From positions 19,417,624 through 19,481,623 of the forward strand of contig JAKZAP010000004.1 in NCBI GenBank assembly GCA_023053575.1: DNA of 64,000 nucleotides, in the 5' to 3' direction. The position numbers were made by a program, and so were the translations under genes. Position 1 is the stretch's first letter, and every line of letters begins with the position of its first letter. Of the stretch, positions 54,780 to 64,000 are shown one piece after another. Under the pieces are notes generated by a model that did not search any database, had not been told where the DNA came from, and worked only from the letters and a program-made list of their open reading frames with translations. The DNA is from Branchinecta lynchi (Eukaryota > Arthropoda > Branchiopoda > Anostraca > Branchinectidae).

Positions 54780-55080
54780 AGTTCATAGATGGGTCCTTCA
54801 GCCCTATATATTTAGAGGCAGAGGAGGGGGTTTTGAATTAAGAGTACACAAATATGTTTTGTAAGCTAATGAGATAATCGTTTAAGGAGGCCTGCTGAAT
54901 ACACATCTGAACTTAGTTATCCTGCCGGACAAATTATTCACCCTGAATTCGGCCGAAACTGGAAATTTGGTTGAAGCTCCAAGTTGTTTCTGAAGTCGAT
55001 TAGACATTCGCTACCGGAGTAAGGAGACGTGCTGAATCGAATTTTGAACTTTATTTCCTTGACGGCTAAGTTTGCAAAGA
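54780..55080 (+). repeat. P-family fragment P12
   Basis: AAGTTCATAGATGGGTCC, CAGCCCTATATATTTAGAGG, CGCTACCGGAGTAAGGAGAC; degenerate, directly before P13. Confidence 0.65.
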
Positions 55081-55133
55081 CCACATCTGAGCTTGGTTTT
55101 TGGTATCCAAAAATGTAAGTGGAGGGATGCCTA

Positions 55134-55419
55134 CCCAATGAAAAATTATCTCAAAATAGTACTATGAGGTAGTACGAAAAAGTAGCATGCAGTACTAACG
55201 ATGCTGCTTACTACATGCTTCTACTTCAAGGCTACCGTGTTACTTCATACTACTACATGCTGCTATTAGCAAGACCGGATGCTACTGGATACTACTACAT
55301 AAGATTGGACCAGTCTGAGGCACATTAAATGATAGTATTCTTTGCTATTACATAGTATTACATGCAACGTTTTCGGATTACTACCATACTACTACGCAGT
55401 CTACAAATTTTTCATCGGG
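55134..55419 (+). mobile_element. ACT-rich MITE copy 3 (286 bp), in P13
   Basis: CCCAATGAAAAATTATC ... CTACAAATTTTTCATCGGG with TA on both sides (55132-55133, 55420-55421). The intact P sequence reads CCTATGAC at this point, so the target duplication is TA. Confidence 0.92.
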
Positions 55420-56078
55420 TATGACTTCGTAAAAGTTGCCCGTCTGTCAGCACGATTACTCACGAAGGGGAAGAGATATTTTTTTCAAACTTGGTGTCAG
55501 GATCCATTGGGTCAAATTACAGGTCAAGTTCGTAGATTAGACCTGTAGCCCATTTTAGGGGTGTGGGAGGGGTTTAAAATTAAGGAACGAACAACTTTTT
55601 TTTAAACAATGAGATAGTCGAATTTGAGGAGATATTCTGAATCCATATCTGAAACTTCTTTTCTCGCCAGTCAATTAGTTCGTCCGGAATCCGGCCAAAA
55701 CCGGAAAATTTGTTAAAAGTAAAAGTTTTATGATTAAATGTTCGTCTGAAAGGTAAAAAGACATGCCGAATCCATTAATAACAATCTATTTGTACCCGGA
55801 CATATAGTTCGCCCGGGATCCGGCCGAAACCGGAAAACCTAGAATAGCTAAAGTTTATCTCAAGGAGATTAGGGGTTTGATGTAGGGGTAAAGAGATATG
55901 CTGAATCCGTTTTGACATTTTTTGTTTAGCCGGGCAAGTAGTTCACCCGGAATCCGGCGGAAACCGGATAGTTGGTAAAAGTAAGGCTGGAATTTTCGAT
56001 CAATTTCTTGGAATTAGATGTAATTTATATAGGAGTAAACACACATGCTGGATCCATACTCGAACTTGGTATTCTCAG

Positions 56079-56383
56079 CAGGGGCGTCACGACTGGGGGG
56101 GGACGCCCCCCCCCCCCAATGCTGTCGGCCAGTCGGTAAAAAAATAACCGAGTCGTCGCGAAGCGCCGCGATTTTTCGTCAAAACAGTTGATTTTTTTCA
56201 TGAAAATTGTCGGTCTTTATGAAAATTGGTCGATTTTTCGTCAAAATAGTCGATTTTTTTCGAAAATGTCATTTTTTTGTTGAAAACGGTCCTTTTTCTG
56301 CACAAAAAGTCGGTAAAAAATTACCAGCCAGTCGGTAAATGCCTCGTCCCCCCCCCCAAACATTTTGGCTAGTAACGCCTCTG
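56079..56383 (-). mobile_element. hAT-like MITE copy 4 (305 bp), in P13
   Basis: CAGGGGCGTCACGACTGGGG ... TTTTGGCTAGTAACGCCTCT G, flanked by identical 8-bp ATTCTCAG at 56071-56078 and 56384-56391. Opposite orientation to copies 1 and 2. Confidence 0.93.
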
Positions 56384-56707
56384 ATTCTCAGATGACTAGC
56401 CATTGGAATTAATCTGATTATATATTTTAATACTAAAAATGTTCAAGGAGTCTGGCTAAGACCGGATATCTAGAAGACGGAATTGTCTGGATTAAATATT
56501 CAATTCTTGGTATCCCATGGAAACCCTTGCCCTTGTTCTCATTTGATTTGTTGTTTGGCCGTAGCCTAGGTGGTAAAAAAAACTCCAAAGCGGTAACATT
56601 GTTTTGTACATATTTAAGCAGTTGATTGTGGATAAATGGCAAAATGCTAAAGGGGTATGGCGCAGACTCCGAAACCTACAATTGTCTCGATGTCTGGACG
56701 AAAAAGA

Positions 56708-57050
56708 GCCAAGGTTTCGATGGGATCCCAAAAATCTTTCATTTGATCCAGGTATTGTTTTCGCCAGATCCAGTTCTCGCCAGGCTAATCATCTGAGAAA
56801 ACCAAGTTCACTTATACCTCTATAAGCCATATATGTTTTGACGATACTGACCGAAACTTCCTGCTTTACTTCTGCCAAATTTCCGGTTTCGGCCGAATTC
56901 CGGAATAACTACTTGTCCAGCACAAAAGAGGAAAGCGTATCTTCTTATCCCTATTAAGAACATTTGATCTAATTCAAATAGAACTTTAACTTATACCCAT
57001 TTTTCCAGTTCGTGTTCATATGTCTTCATACTCCATAATCCACTGCTGAA
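56708..57050 (-). mobile_element. P-family element P16, truncated
   Basis: AAGGTTTCGATGGGATCCCA AAAATC start, CTGAGAAAACCAAGTTCA, one or two subrepeats, then lost before an A run at 57052. Confidence 0.8.
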
Positions 57051-57125
57051 TAAAAAAAAAATCTGAAGACACAGCGAGCTGCCTTCATGAAGCTACAACG
57101 TAAAATGTTGCAAAGTCTAAAGAGA

Positions 57126-58266
57126 ACAAGACCAAAGGTTTCGATGGGATCCCAAAAAGTCAATATTTGATCCAGACAATTGGGTCTTGTCTTTGCCAGA
57201 CTACTTGAACAGATTAATATTAAAATTCAGCAACAGATAAGGCCAAATAGCTAATCAGCTGAGAAAACCAAGTTTAGATATGGATTCAGCATGTGTGTTT
57301 ATCCCTATAAGTCATATCTGTTTTGACGAAAACTTCCTGCCACTTCTGACAATTTCCCGGTTTCAGCCGAATTCCGGAACTACCTTTCCGGCGAAAAAAG
57401 AAAGTTCAAAAACGAATTCAGCGTATCCCCAATATTGAACATCTAATCAACTTCAACTAAAAATTTAACTTATAACAAATCGAACTATATGTCCGGGTAA
57501 AAAATGATTTTCATACACGGATTCAGCATCTCTTCTTACCCCTGAATCGGATATCTAATCAACAACAAATATAACTTTAACTTTTTCCGGTTTTGGCCGG
57601 ATTCTGGGCGAAGTAATTGCCGGGGTAGAAAATTGTTTTCACACAAGTATTCAGCATGTTTTCTTACTCCTAAATCGAACATCTGATCAACTCCAAATAA
57701 AACTTTTACTTTTAACAAACTTTCCGGTTTTGGCCGGATTCCGGACGAACTAATTGTCCGGCAAGAAAATGGTTTTCACCATCGTTTTCAGCATGTCTTC
57801 TTACCCCTAAATCGAACATATAATCAACTTCAAATAAAACTTTAACTTTTAACAAGCTTTCCGATTTCGGCCGGATTCCGGGCGAACTACTTGGCCGATG
57901 ACAAAATGGTTTTCACCATCGTGTTCAGCATGACTTCTTACCCCATAATAGACTATCACAGTATATGCTTAAAAATATTTCATTTGCCCCTTAATCTAAA
58001 CCCCTCCCCCACCCCTAAATGTAGGGCTACAGAGCCCATCTACGAACTTGACCTTACTCTTGACACAAAGAATCCTCACACCAAGTTTCATCAATATATC
58101 TCATTCATAAATATTCTTTCTCATTCCCTTCGAGAGTTATAGTGCGCACAGACGGACGGACGGAAAGACGGACAGACGGAAAGACGGACAGACGGAAAGA
58201 CGGACAGACGGACAACTTTTGCGATGTCATAGGGATCCCGCCACTTACGTTTTGGGATCCCAAAAA
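57126..58266 (-). mobile_element. P-family element P15 (full length, 1.14 kb)
   Basis: ACAAGACCAAAGGTTTCGAT ... CACTTACGTTTTGGGATCCC AAAAA; about four subrepeats; ACGG/AAGACGGACAG microsatellite at 58147-58215. Confidence 0.93.
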
Positions 58267-58798
58267 TTGGCGCGTTTTCAAGCTTTTCCGCTTCAGTTTC
58301 TTTTTTCATGGATACGCCGTCACTAGCCTTTTACCTTTGGAAGACCTTTCAAGTTTTGCTTGAAATAATCGCAAAAAACCGCGTTGCTGGATAGCGACAC
58401 CGTGACGCACCCTTTGTCTAACTAGTGAAGACTGCGAAATGCGCCGCAGGAATTGTTTTTGGAAACACTGATGATAAAAGTTCCTTTTTGCGATCCCAAG
58501 ATTACCTATTAAACCCAGAGCTGTCTGGCGAAACGAAAGGGGCGATCCAGGCTAAAGTAGATACAAAGTACATTTGTTCTGAATTTACAGCAAACAAAAG
58601 TAGGCTAGTTTTCACGTCAAGAGACGTGCTTATTTCTGAAGCACTGTCATCCTAAGAAGTAAAAAATTGAACAGTAACCAGGTGAAGCTACCATAAATGG
58701 TAAAGAACGAGAGCTAAATAAATGCTACTTAACTGACCGAACTCAGTAACTGGGTTGAAGCCAATAATGAATTCGTACTATACCGAAAAACTAACTAA
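58267..58798. other. Gene B-C intergenic DNA between P15 and P14
   Basis: An open frame 58425-58655 has no motif. Parts (GCGCCGCAGGAATT, GCGATCCCAAGATTA) resemble 53240-53330 and 63220-63420, so this may be a low-copy repeat. Confidence 0.4.
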
Positions 58799-60214
58799 AC
58801 AAGACCAAAGGTTTCGATGGGATCCCAAAAATTCAATATCCGATCCAGACAACTGGGTCTTGTCTTAGCCAGATCCAGTCTTCGCCAGACTCCTTGAACA
58901 TTTTTACAATTAAAATTCAGAAACAGATTAAGGCCAAATAGCTAATCACCTGAGAAAACCAAGTTCAGATTTGGATTCAGCATGTGTGTTTACCCCTATA
59001 AGTCATATCTGTTTTGACGAAAACTTCCTGCCAATTTCCCGGTTCCGGCCGAACTCCAGAACTACTTGCCCGGCGAAAAAAGAAAGCTCAAAGACGAAAT
59101 CAGGGTATCTTCTTTCCCCAGTAATGAACATCTAATCAACTTCAAATAGAAATTTAGCTTATAACAAATTTTCCGATTCCAGCCCGATTGCGGTCGAACT
59201 GTATGTCGGGGTAAAATACGATTGTCACACAGGGACTCAGCATCTCTTCTTACCCCTAAATCGCTTATCTAATCAACTAGAAATAAAACTTTGACTTCCA
59301 ACAGTTTTCCGGTTTTGGCCGGATTCCGGACGAACTACATGTCCGGGTAGAAACTTGTTTTCACATAAGTGTTCAGCATGTCTTCTTGCCCTAAATCGAA
59401 CATCTAATCAACTCCAAATAAAACTTTTAATTTTGACAAACTTTCCGGTTTGGGCCGGATTCCGGTCGAAATACTTGTCCGTCGAGAAAATAGTTTTCAC
59501 CATCGTCTTCAGCATGTTTCCCTACCTCTAAATCGAACATTTAATCAACTTCAAATAAAACTTTTACTTTCAACAAACTTTCCGGTTTGGGCCGGATTCC
59601 GGGCGAAATACTTGTCCATCGAGAAAATATTTTTCACCATCGTCTTCAGCATGTCTTCCTACCCCTAAATCGATCATCTAATCAATTTCAAATAAAACTT
59701 TTACTTTCAACAAACTTTCCGGTTTGGGCCGGATTCCGGGCGAAATACTTGTCCGTCGAGAAAATAATTTTCACCATCGTCTTCAGCATGTCTTCCTACC
59801 CCTAAATCGAACATCTAATCAACTTCAAATAAAACTTTTACTTTCAACAAACTTTCCGGCTTTGGCCGGATTCCGGGCGAACTACTTATCCAATGACAAA
59901 ATGGTTTTCACCATCGTGTTCAGCATGTCTTCTTACCCCATAATCGACTATCACATTAGCTGTTTCAAAATATTTTGTTTGTCCCTTAATTTGAATCCCC
60001 TCCCCCACCCCTAAATGTAGAGCTACAAAGCCCATCTACAAACTTGACTGGTCCGACGACCCAACGAACCCTCACACCAAGTTTCATCAAAATATCTCAT
60101 TCCCTTCGAGAGTTATTGTGCTTACATACGGACGGACGGACGGACGGACGGACAGACGGACAACTTTTGCGATGTCATAGGTATCCCTCCACTTACGTTT
60201 TGGGATCCCAAAAA
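58799..60214 (-). mobile_element. P-family element P14 (full length, 1.42 kb), best example
   Basis: ACAAGACCAAAGGTTTCGAT start; at least seven subrepeats, of which those at 59450, 59587, 59724 are spaced exactly 137 bp and nearly identical (TTTCCGGTTTGGGCCGGATT, TACTTTCAACAAACTT); unique segment CCCTAAATGTAGAGCTACAA; (ACGG)n at 60126-60162; end CTTACGTTTTGGGATCCCAA AAA. Confidence 0.95.
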
Positions 60215-61417
60215 TAAGGAACAGATCGAGAGCGGTATAACAACCTAATTTGGTAATGGAGTAAAACTCTGGTTAGAACCACCTAAAATAACCAAATTGG
60301 GCAAGTAATAGTAATAGAAACCGTATTCGGTAACGAATCAGAACCTGATGAATCTCACCAATTCAGTTATGAAGTGGACTGACCGAATGCAACCGAATTC
60401 GTAATTCGGTAAAGAATGAGATCAAATAAATAGGTTTAATCACCGAATTTACGCAGGGACGGAGCGAATTCGGCAAAAATCGATGCGGACTGAACAAAAG
60501 TTGGATGCGTTATCGAATTCGGTCACGAATCAGAACGAATCAGAAATTAATGACCGAATTATAAAACGGACTGACCGAATTCGACAGAACAGATACGGAC
60601 TTGAGAAAAGCCAGGTAAATTACTGAATTCGGAGACCAAATAAACAGGTCAAAGACCGAGTTTCCGAAGGGACGGACAGAATGCGGTAAAATCAACGGAC
60701 AAACGATTTTATGAAAAGTTTTCGGTTTTTCGGTTTTGACCGAATTTTTCGCCGAATTTGACCGAATGCCCAAAACGTAGGAGGGGGGCACTGTGCCCTC
60801 CCCGCCCCCTCGCGACGCCCCTGGTCGTAGGTATCCCTGCCCTTTCGTTTTAGGATCCCAAAAAGTCCAGTAATTACTAAATTTTTGGGATCCCAACAAA
60901 ACCTTTTGTCTTGTTATTAACGAACTAGCTGCATAATGTTTCCGGTTTAACTCTTTTGTGTTAAGGAGCGGCAGGTCGAAAAAACTATAACGTAATTCTG
61001 TTATAGAACTTATCCGTTATTCCGCTGCTTTCAATGTAGATGGCGTCTGATTTTCCTGTCGGTTCATGACGTATTCGTACTTCGTAGTACCTTCTCTTTG
61101 AAACGTAACGAGCATGGGCGAATGCCAAAGGGGAGGGGAGAATACATTAGCGGGGAAGCTGCTGGACGAGCCGACCGGTTAGGTGACGTAACAAGAGAAA
61201 ACTAGTAGTCAATCAGTGCGCAGGGTGACGCTGACTGTAAACACAAGTTTTCCATAGCTTCAATTCCTTTGGTTACGCGATAGGCCTGTGGTGGCCTAGG
61301 CTAGGGCAGTTTCTACATAGGTATGCTGTTTCCTGTTAGTTAATTATTTAGATGTTATTAACTGTGTACAATGCCCATTTGAAATCCTATCTTTTCCTGA
61401 TTTGTTTATATTTTTAG
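60215..61417. other. Upstream region of gene C
   Basis: Contains ACCGAATTCGGT-type recurring words (60300-60770), an isolated CGCGACGCCCCTG hAT-like end (60810-60823), then a solo P right end (60824-60865) and inverse left end (60876-60916). A non-coding first exon of gene C is expected here or further upstream but not located. Confidence 0.45.
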
Positions 61418-61424
61418 CTGAAGA

Positions 61425-61602
61425 ATGAACTGGCTGGGTGCTATTTCTGTGGCTGTCTTCTATGCAATAATATTTGGAGTAGGTCTCTGGGCAGGATGGG
61501 TTCAGAAGAAGAAAATGAGGAAATGCGCCAACGAACAAGCAGATGTGATCTTTTTAGCAAAACGAGATCTCGGCCTTTTCGTAGGGATCTTAACTATGAC
61601 AG
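61425..61602 (+). CDS. Gene C exon 1: third CHT1-like paralogue, continues past the window
   Basis: The exon starts at 61418 after acceptor ATTTTTAG, with CTGAAGA before the ATG, almost identical to gene B. The coding part is 178 bp, ends phase 1 at donor GTAAGC, as in gene B. It encodes MNWLGAISVAVFYAIIFGVG, a basic loop QKKKMRKC, and [13 protein letters not shown]. No exon 2 (ATWVGG-type) is found in 61603-64000, so intron 1 is longer than 2.4 kb. The match to gene B exon 1 is very close in protein, implying a recent duplication or conserved constraint. Confidence 0.93.
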
Positions 61603-61641
61603 GTAAGCTGCGACTTGCTCGTACTAGCTGGGCAGATAATG

Positions 61642-62159
61642 CCGAGGGGTCGACGACTCTAATTTTTTATGTACACCATTCCGGAATAACCTAATAATCC
61701 TGACCATTCCGGATTATTCCTGGCCATTCCGGATTATTCCTAACCATTCCGGATTATTCCTAACTATTCCGGATTATTCCTAACCCTCTGTATGGGATAT
61801 AATTCCAGTTGAAATTAATAATTCGAGTCGTCTGGCTTCCTTCATGGCTACAGTGAAGAGATTTTTCCTTGCAAAAGGATAGTAATGACGCGTGAGTGGT
61901 TTTTGTAAGCAGAATGTTTGTTGTACATGTATGAACCGTGTATGAATGGCATGTAGAATAATATAAAAATAGTGTTACCATATTTTGTAGAATAGAGAAG
62001 ACTGCCACCTAATAAAATTTAATCTAGTCTGATATAATCCATTCCGAATTATTTTTGACCATTCCGGATTATTCCTGACTATTCCGGATTATTCCTGACC
62101 ATTCCGGATTATTCCTTCGGGATATGTACACCATTCCATGAGAGTCGTCGACCCCTCGG
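61642..62159. mobile_element. TIR element with internal 20-bp minisatellite, gene C intron 1
   Basis: Perfect 19-bp inverted ends CCGAGGGGTCGACGACTCT (61642-61660; mirror 62141-62159). Inside, CCATTCCGGATTATTCCTAA units repeat about five times after the left end and about four times before the right end. The middle (61800-62030) is unique. Confidence 0.85.
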
Positions 62160-62417
62160 ATATTGCTCATGCTCAGTGGCGGTTCTGTTTGCTTGGGATT
62201 GGGTGGGGGGGGGGACCTCGAAACATACGGCTGGTTATTGCCCGGCAATTATACCGATTATATACAATAGACAACGAACACAGCATCACGGGCGAAAAGA
62301 CCTAAGAATTTGAAGAAAAATTACTACCTTCTTTAGAAAAGGCTAGGGAAAAGGTCAATGCAGGAATCAAATAATAAACACATAAACAACAGAGATTCGA
62401 GCGTGCGGTTCATTTAC

Positions 62418-62862
62418 AATTTAACTGCAAAGCCAACTTTGTTTGTTTGTTGTGTAACCGAATACGCTGAATTAGTTGGATTCTGCGAAGGGATTGTTTT
62501 TTTTTTGTTCCACTATCTACTCTAGTTACGACGTTCGAAATATCTGCGGCCGCCCCCACAACGAAAATTGTACTATGAGGCGGGAAATTTTAATCTCAAC
62601 ACAAACGCGGCTTTTCATTGGTCTGTGGTCAGATTGGTAGAGATTGCTCAAGAACAAAAAATCATAAATCTTTCTGGTAAGGCATACAACACAAATACAA
62701 TCGCATAGAGATACCACAATCACACGGAAATTCCACTATTGGAAAATCAGTTGTTCCTGACAATGAAATAATGCATTTTCAGCGGGTCTTCAGCCAATTT
62801 TAGTGAATAAGTGATGGGTTAACTAGATTGTCCTATCCCAGCCCTTTTCGGTTGAACTTTAA
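62418..62862 (+). mobile_element. TTAAAGTTTAAC-family copy
   Basis: AATTTAACTGCAAAGCCAAC ... GCCCTTTTCGGTTGAACTTT AA; ATCTGCGGCCGCC, CAAACGCGGCTTTTC and AATAATGCATTTTCAGCGGG shared with intron 7 of gene A. 62863-63567 holds nothing else recognised. Confidence 0.78.
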
Positions 62863-63567
62863 GCTTCCCTGAAGAGCGAAGTCTCGGCAGCAGGTTTGAA
62901 CGGATGCATCCATGTTGCACCCCCAGATTTTGTAATCCGAGTTTTCCTGGTTTCAGCAGTTTTCCACACAAATTCTAGATATTAATGTGGGTGGGACCCC
63001 AAAATCTCAAGCCGAAAGTCGCAGCTATAGAACGCACCTTCAACTAAATAGGGAAAATATACGAAAGGTGCCATAGGCGAATTTTTTGTATGTGCCTTTT
63101 TTCTGGCTTCAGTTACTTCCGAAACGAATTTTATCTTTTAACCTTGCTCAAATCCGAAGCCAAAATCTCACCTAAATGACCTGCGGTTCGACTAGATATA
63201 AAATAGGCTGCCATGGAATACGCTGCAGGCGAAATTTTTGGAAACATATATGTTTTGGATTCCGAACGAAATTAAGGAATGCCTGTGATACTACAGATCT
63301 GTATGTCTGTAGTGACCCCACTAACTCAAAATGGAGTGGGATGTCTTGCCGAGAGTTGGGACATGGCAACATCTACTCGTCCCTTTCCGAGAGTGGGTAG
63401 TGGCCATCCAGAATAAAATAGATACAAAGTAGATTTGGTCTGAATTGTCTGAACAAAAAATTGTAGAAACATCTGACCAGTCATCAGTGCTTACAAAGCC
63501 ACTTTATGTTCAAACAAAATATCCATCTATAGATAGTCCTTCAGCCCAAGCTGACTGCGAATCATAT

Positions 63568-63708
63568 TTGACGGTACATTTTATTAGAGCTATACTTCGG
63601 CCCTTCTTGGCAAGGGTCCTCTTCAGGCTCAAGCTGGAAAATTAACAAGAAGGGCCGAAATATTGCTCTAATAAATGTAGCTGACTTATCCGTTTTGCAC
63701 CGTCAACA
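63568..63708. mobile_element. Foldback element F8, short form
   Basis: TTTGACGGTACATTTTATTA GAGC ... GCTCTAATAAATG...ATCCGTTTTGCACCGTCAA; arms TTCGGCCCTTCTTGGCAAG and AAGAAGGGCCGAAATATTG pair with a short loop. Confidence 0.88.
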
Positions 63709-64000
63709 AATATCCACCTGTTTTATGCTTAAACTAGACCTGCGTTGCCTGGGCAACGTGAAGTGTTTCAGCAAGCTTTGTTCGTCTTCGCCGACTAAAG
63801 TGTTGCTATCCATGAAGAATATTTTTCTGAACTGATGGCACAATCTGTAATCACATTGTTATCCCTCAGCGTTGAAAAAAAACAACAGAACGTCTGAAGT
63901 AGGGACTAAAATGACTTTGCAGCCAGTTGAACTTTATCCTTTTCAATCGTAGACATCGTGACTTGTGGAAACATTATCTTATATAACCTAGTTGGCATTA

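Larger units (their letters stand above)
55097..56538 (+). mobile_element. P-family element P13 with two nested MITEs
   Basis: Start TTTTTGGTATCCAAAAATGT, GGAGGGATGCCTA; resumes TATGACTTCGTAAAAGTTGC after the ACT MITE; four subrepeats; interrupted again at 56079-56383; resumes and ends TTGGTATCCCATGG...CCTTGCCCTTGTTC. Confidence 0.88.

Noticed and set aside
58142..58309. Arg/Asp-rich or Ser/Pro-rich frames over the ACGG run
   Set aside because: Both strands are open only because of the tetranucleotide microsatellite.

Overview
The window is animal (metazoan) DNA. It has GT-AG introns, exons of roughly 90-260 bp, reverse-transcriptase relics with short-repeat tails, and a very dense load of small non-autonomous transposons. 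There is no bacterial operon or CRISPR structure. The only protein-coding genes I can support are three tandem, same-strand (+) paralogues of the high-affinity choline transporter family (SLC5A7/CHT1-like, sodium:solute symporter fold). The species cannot be fixed from this window. An invertebrate is likely. The transposon architecture (core tandem repeats next to an ACGG/ACAG microsatellite) recalls the 'pearl'/HINE elements described in bivalve molluscs, but that is an inference.

Layout. Gene A: coding exons 3-11 lie between 7628 and 32989; exons 1-2 are not seen and should lie upstream of the window. Gene B is complete in coding sequence: 11 exons from 38163 to 51201, 522 codons before the stop. 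Gene C: only exon 1 (61425-61602) lies inside the window. Homologous exons have identical lengths and phases in all copies (exon 3 is 156 bp, exon 4 149, exon 5 150, exon 6 130, exon 7 92, exon 8 123, exon 9 104, exon 10 131); only the last exon differs. This is the signature of tandem gene duplication. Genes B and C both have a splice acceptor 7 bp before the ATG, so each has at least one upstream non-coding exon that I could not locate.

Almost all remaining DNA is repeats. A 149-bp satellite occupies about 4440-6780. A large element family with GGGATCCC ends, 137-bp internal subrepeats and an ACGG microsatellite occurs about 15 times (here 'P family'). A second family has a terminal hairpin and GTCC runs ('S family'). 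Several MITE families are present: hAT-like with 8-bp target duplications, a GTTGCG-ended family and an ACT-rich family with TA duplications, a CACTG-ended family, a foldback family and others. LINE fragments occur in the introns. Several insertions are nested, which gives exact element boundaries and relative ages.

Functionally, the three genes would encode plasma-membrane Na+-dependent transporters of choline or a related substrate. Gene A keeps both substrate-site tryptophans visible in this window. Gene B has Phe where human CHT1 has Trp254, so its substrate preference may have diverged. Paralogue expression cannot be judged from the sequence.
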